DNA of 64,000 bases, from contig KE159593.1 in assembly GCA_000403255.2 (NCBI GenBank), positions 191,969 through 255,968 of the forward strand, given 5' to 3'. Shown in pieces: positions 63,317 through 64,000 of this stretch. Source of the DNA: Lachnospiraceae bacterium 3-1. Lineage in GTDB: Bacteria; Bacillota; Clostridia; Lachnospirales; Lachnospiraceae. Position numbers and translations under genes: made by a program. The number at the start of each line of letters is the position of its first letter. Within the stretch, counting starts at the first letter, position 1. A model generated the notes under the pieces. It was given only the letters and a program-made list of their open reading frames with translations, did not search any database and was not told where the DNA came from.

Positions 63317-64000
63317 TTACTCATTTCCAAACCAGACTTCGCAGTCCTTTCGGTAAAAGGATATTCCATAACAATCAATTGTCCGATATCCTTCTGCCTG
63401 TAATTCTTCTGTATATCTTTTGTCATAAATTTGCAGCCATGCCTTTTTTGCATCTGTTTCCAGATTATCAATGGAATTGGAGACTTTTAATTCCAGAACA
63501 AATGCTCTGCCTCGCAGAGAAGGACTCTTTACCATAATGTCAGAACGGCCATTCCCGGATTCACGGTTAGATTTTACCAGATAATTTTCGCTCTGGCTTA
63601 AGATTCCAGTGAGGAACCCGTGGTAAAAGCAGACACTTGAGTTCTGTCTTTTAGAACTCTTAGTGGTCGCTTTCCCTTTGGGCAAAGTTTCCACATTATC
63701 AAAAAAGCTGATGGTTTGAAAAAGCTGTCCACTTAAAATGTCTCTCATGCGCACTGCATCCTTGGCTTCCATTGCACGATAAAAATCTCGGAAATCCTCT
63801 TTCTTTATCCTGTCGTTCATCCAATTTAAAAGGGTGGTCTGGTAAATTGTTTTGACTTCTGTGTTGGGAATCCGTACCTGTAAAAAAATGGATGATTCCT
63901 GAAAGTATTGGTTTTCTTTTGTCAGATATCCAGTAAAATAGAGGAAGTTCCATAAGCATTCCCCACTGCTGTGTATATCCTCATAAGTAATTTCTTCATG
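63317..64000 (-). CDS. AAA-ATPase-like / PD-(D/E)XK nuclease protein, C-terminal part
   Basis: The frame is open to the right window edge, about 227 residues. The nuclease domain reads [17 protein letters not shown] and then [12 protein letters not shown], the D ... ExK core of the PDDEXK_9 domain; [20 protein letters not shown] and [18 protein letters not shown] complete it. The part before ([19 protein letters not shown]) is the usual linker from an N-terminal AAA-ATPase-like domain that must lie outside the window. Such proteins are common in gut Clostridia and Bacteroides and their job is unknown. Confidence 0.8.
   Translation of the reverse strand, partial: HEEITYEDIHSSGECLWNFLYFTGYLTKENQYFQESSIFLQVRIPNTEVKTIYQTTLLNWMNDRIKKEDFRDFYRAMEAKDAVRMRDILSGQLFQTISFFDNVETLPKGKATTKSSKRQNSSVCFYHGFLTGILSQSENYLVKSNRESGNGRSDIMVKSPSLRGRAFVLELKVSNSIDNLETDAKKAWLQIYDKRYTEELQAEGYRTIDCYGISFYRKDCEVWFGNE

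Noticed and set aside
1-64000. tRNA or rRNA genes
   Set aside because: I saw no rRNA segment and no convincing cloverleaf with a TTCGA-type arm in the non-coding stretches; a dedicated search could still find one.

Overview
The window looks like part of a chromosome from a low-GC gut Firmicute of the Lachnospiraceae type (Blautia/Ruminococcus/Dorea-like). The reasons are the house-keeping genes (murA, metK behind a SAM-I riboswitch, ddl-murF, long-form hpf, greA), YesMN two-component systems, sugar ABC genes without their own ATPase, DUF1015 and MocR genes, and the many conjugative-element remnants. This is inferred from gene content alone, so no species is claimed.

Layout. Positions 1-19.4 kb are an eroded, layered mobile region. 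It starts with a broken tyrosine integrase, a small HTH gene and a frameshifted recombinase-like gene, then reaches a 3'-terminal fragment of the elongation factor Tu gene (tuf) with its terminator, which looks like an attachment-site scar. Two internally deleted copies of one IS (3148-4378 and 13412-14512) and an IS66-type element (5401-8407) cut through a relaxase gene and three hypothetical genes. Between the insertion sequences lies an intact seven-gene block (8892-12891): YaiI/YqxD, PAS protein, ArsC/Spx-like protein, peptide deformylase, two macro-domain proteins and a PD-(D/E)XK-like protein. After an Rpn-type nuclease gene come five iteron-like repeats and an oriT-like pair of inverted repeats (15522-15768), then several decayed genes and a membrane CN-hydrolase.

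Positions 19.6-32.5 kb are a carbohydrate-use locus: a YesN/YesM two-component system, a MITE-like repeat, a substrate-binding lipoprotein and two permeases, a PIG-L deacetylase, a GH65 phosphorylase, a HAD hydrolase, a secreted GH16 glycanase and a lipoprotein. The likely logic is that the GH16 enzyme cuts a polysaccharide outside the cell, the ABC system imports the oligosaccharides, and the deacetylase, phosphorylase and HAD enzyme process them inside.

Positions 32.6-37.3 kb are a second accessory block. It holds an XRE-C5 cytosine methyltransferase fusion, a Vsr endonuclease, an unknown membrane-anchored protein, a GNAT acetyltransferase and a P-loop kinase-ASCH fusion. No restriction endonuclease is recognisable.

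From 37.3 kb onward the content is mostly core-like: PepSY lipoprotein, nth, DUF1015, MocR regulator, small alarmone synthetase, chemotaxis receptor, hypB, a three-gene YfhO/GtrA/GT2 glycosylation operon, an OmpR-type two-component system, greA, glpP-csoR, XRE regulators, an SDR, hpf, ddl-murF, plsC, a PrcB-like lipoprotein, murA, SAM riboswitch-metK, and the C-terminal part of an AAA/PD-(D/E)XK gene running off the right edge.
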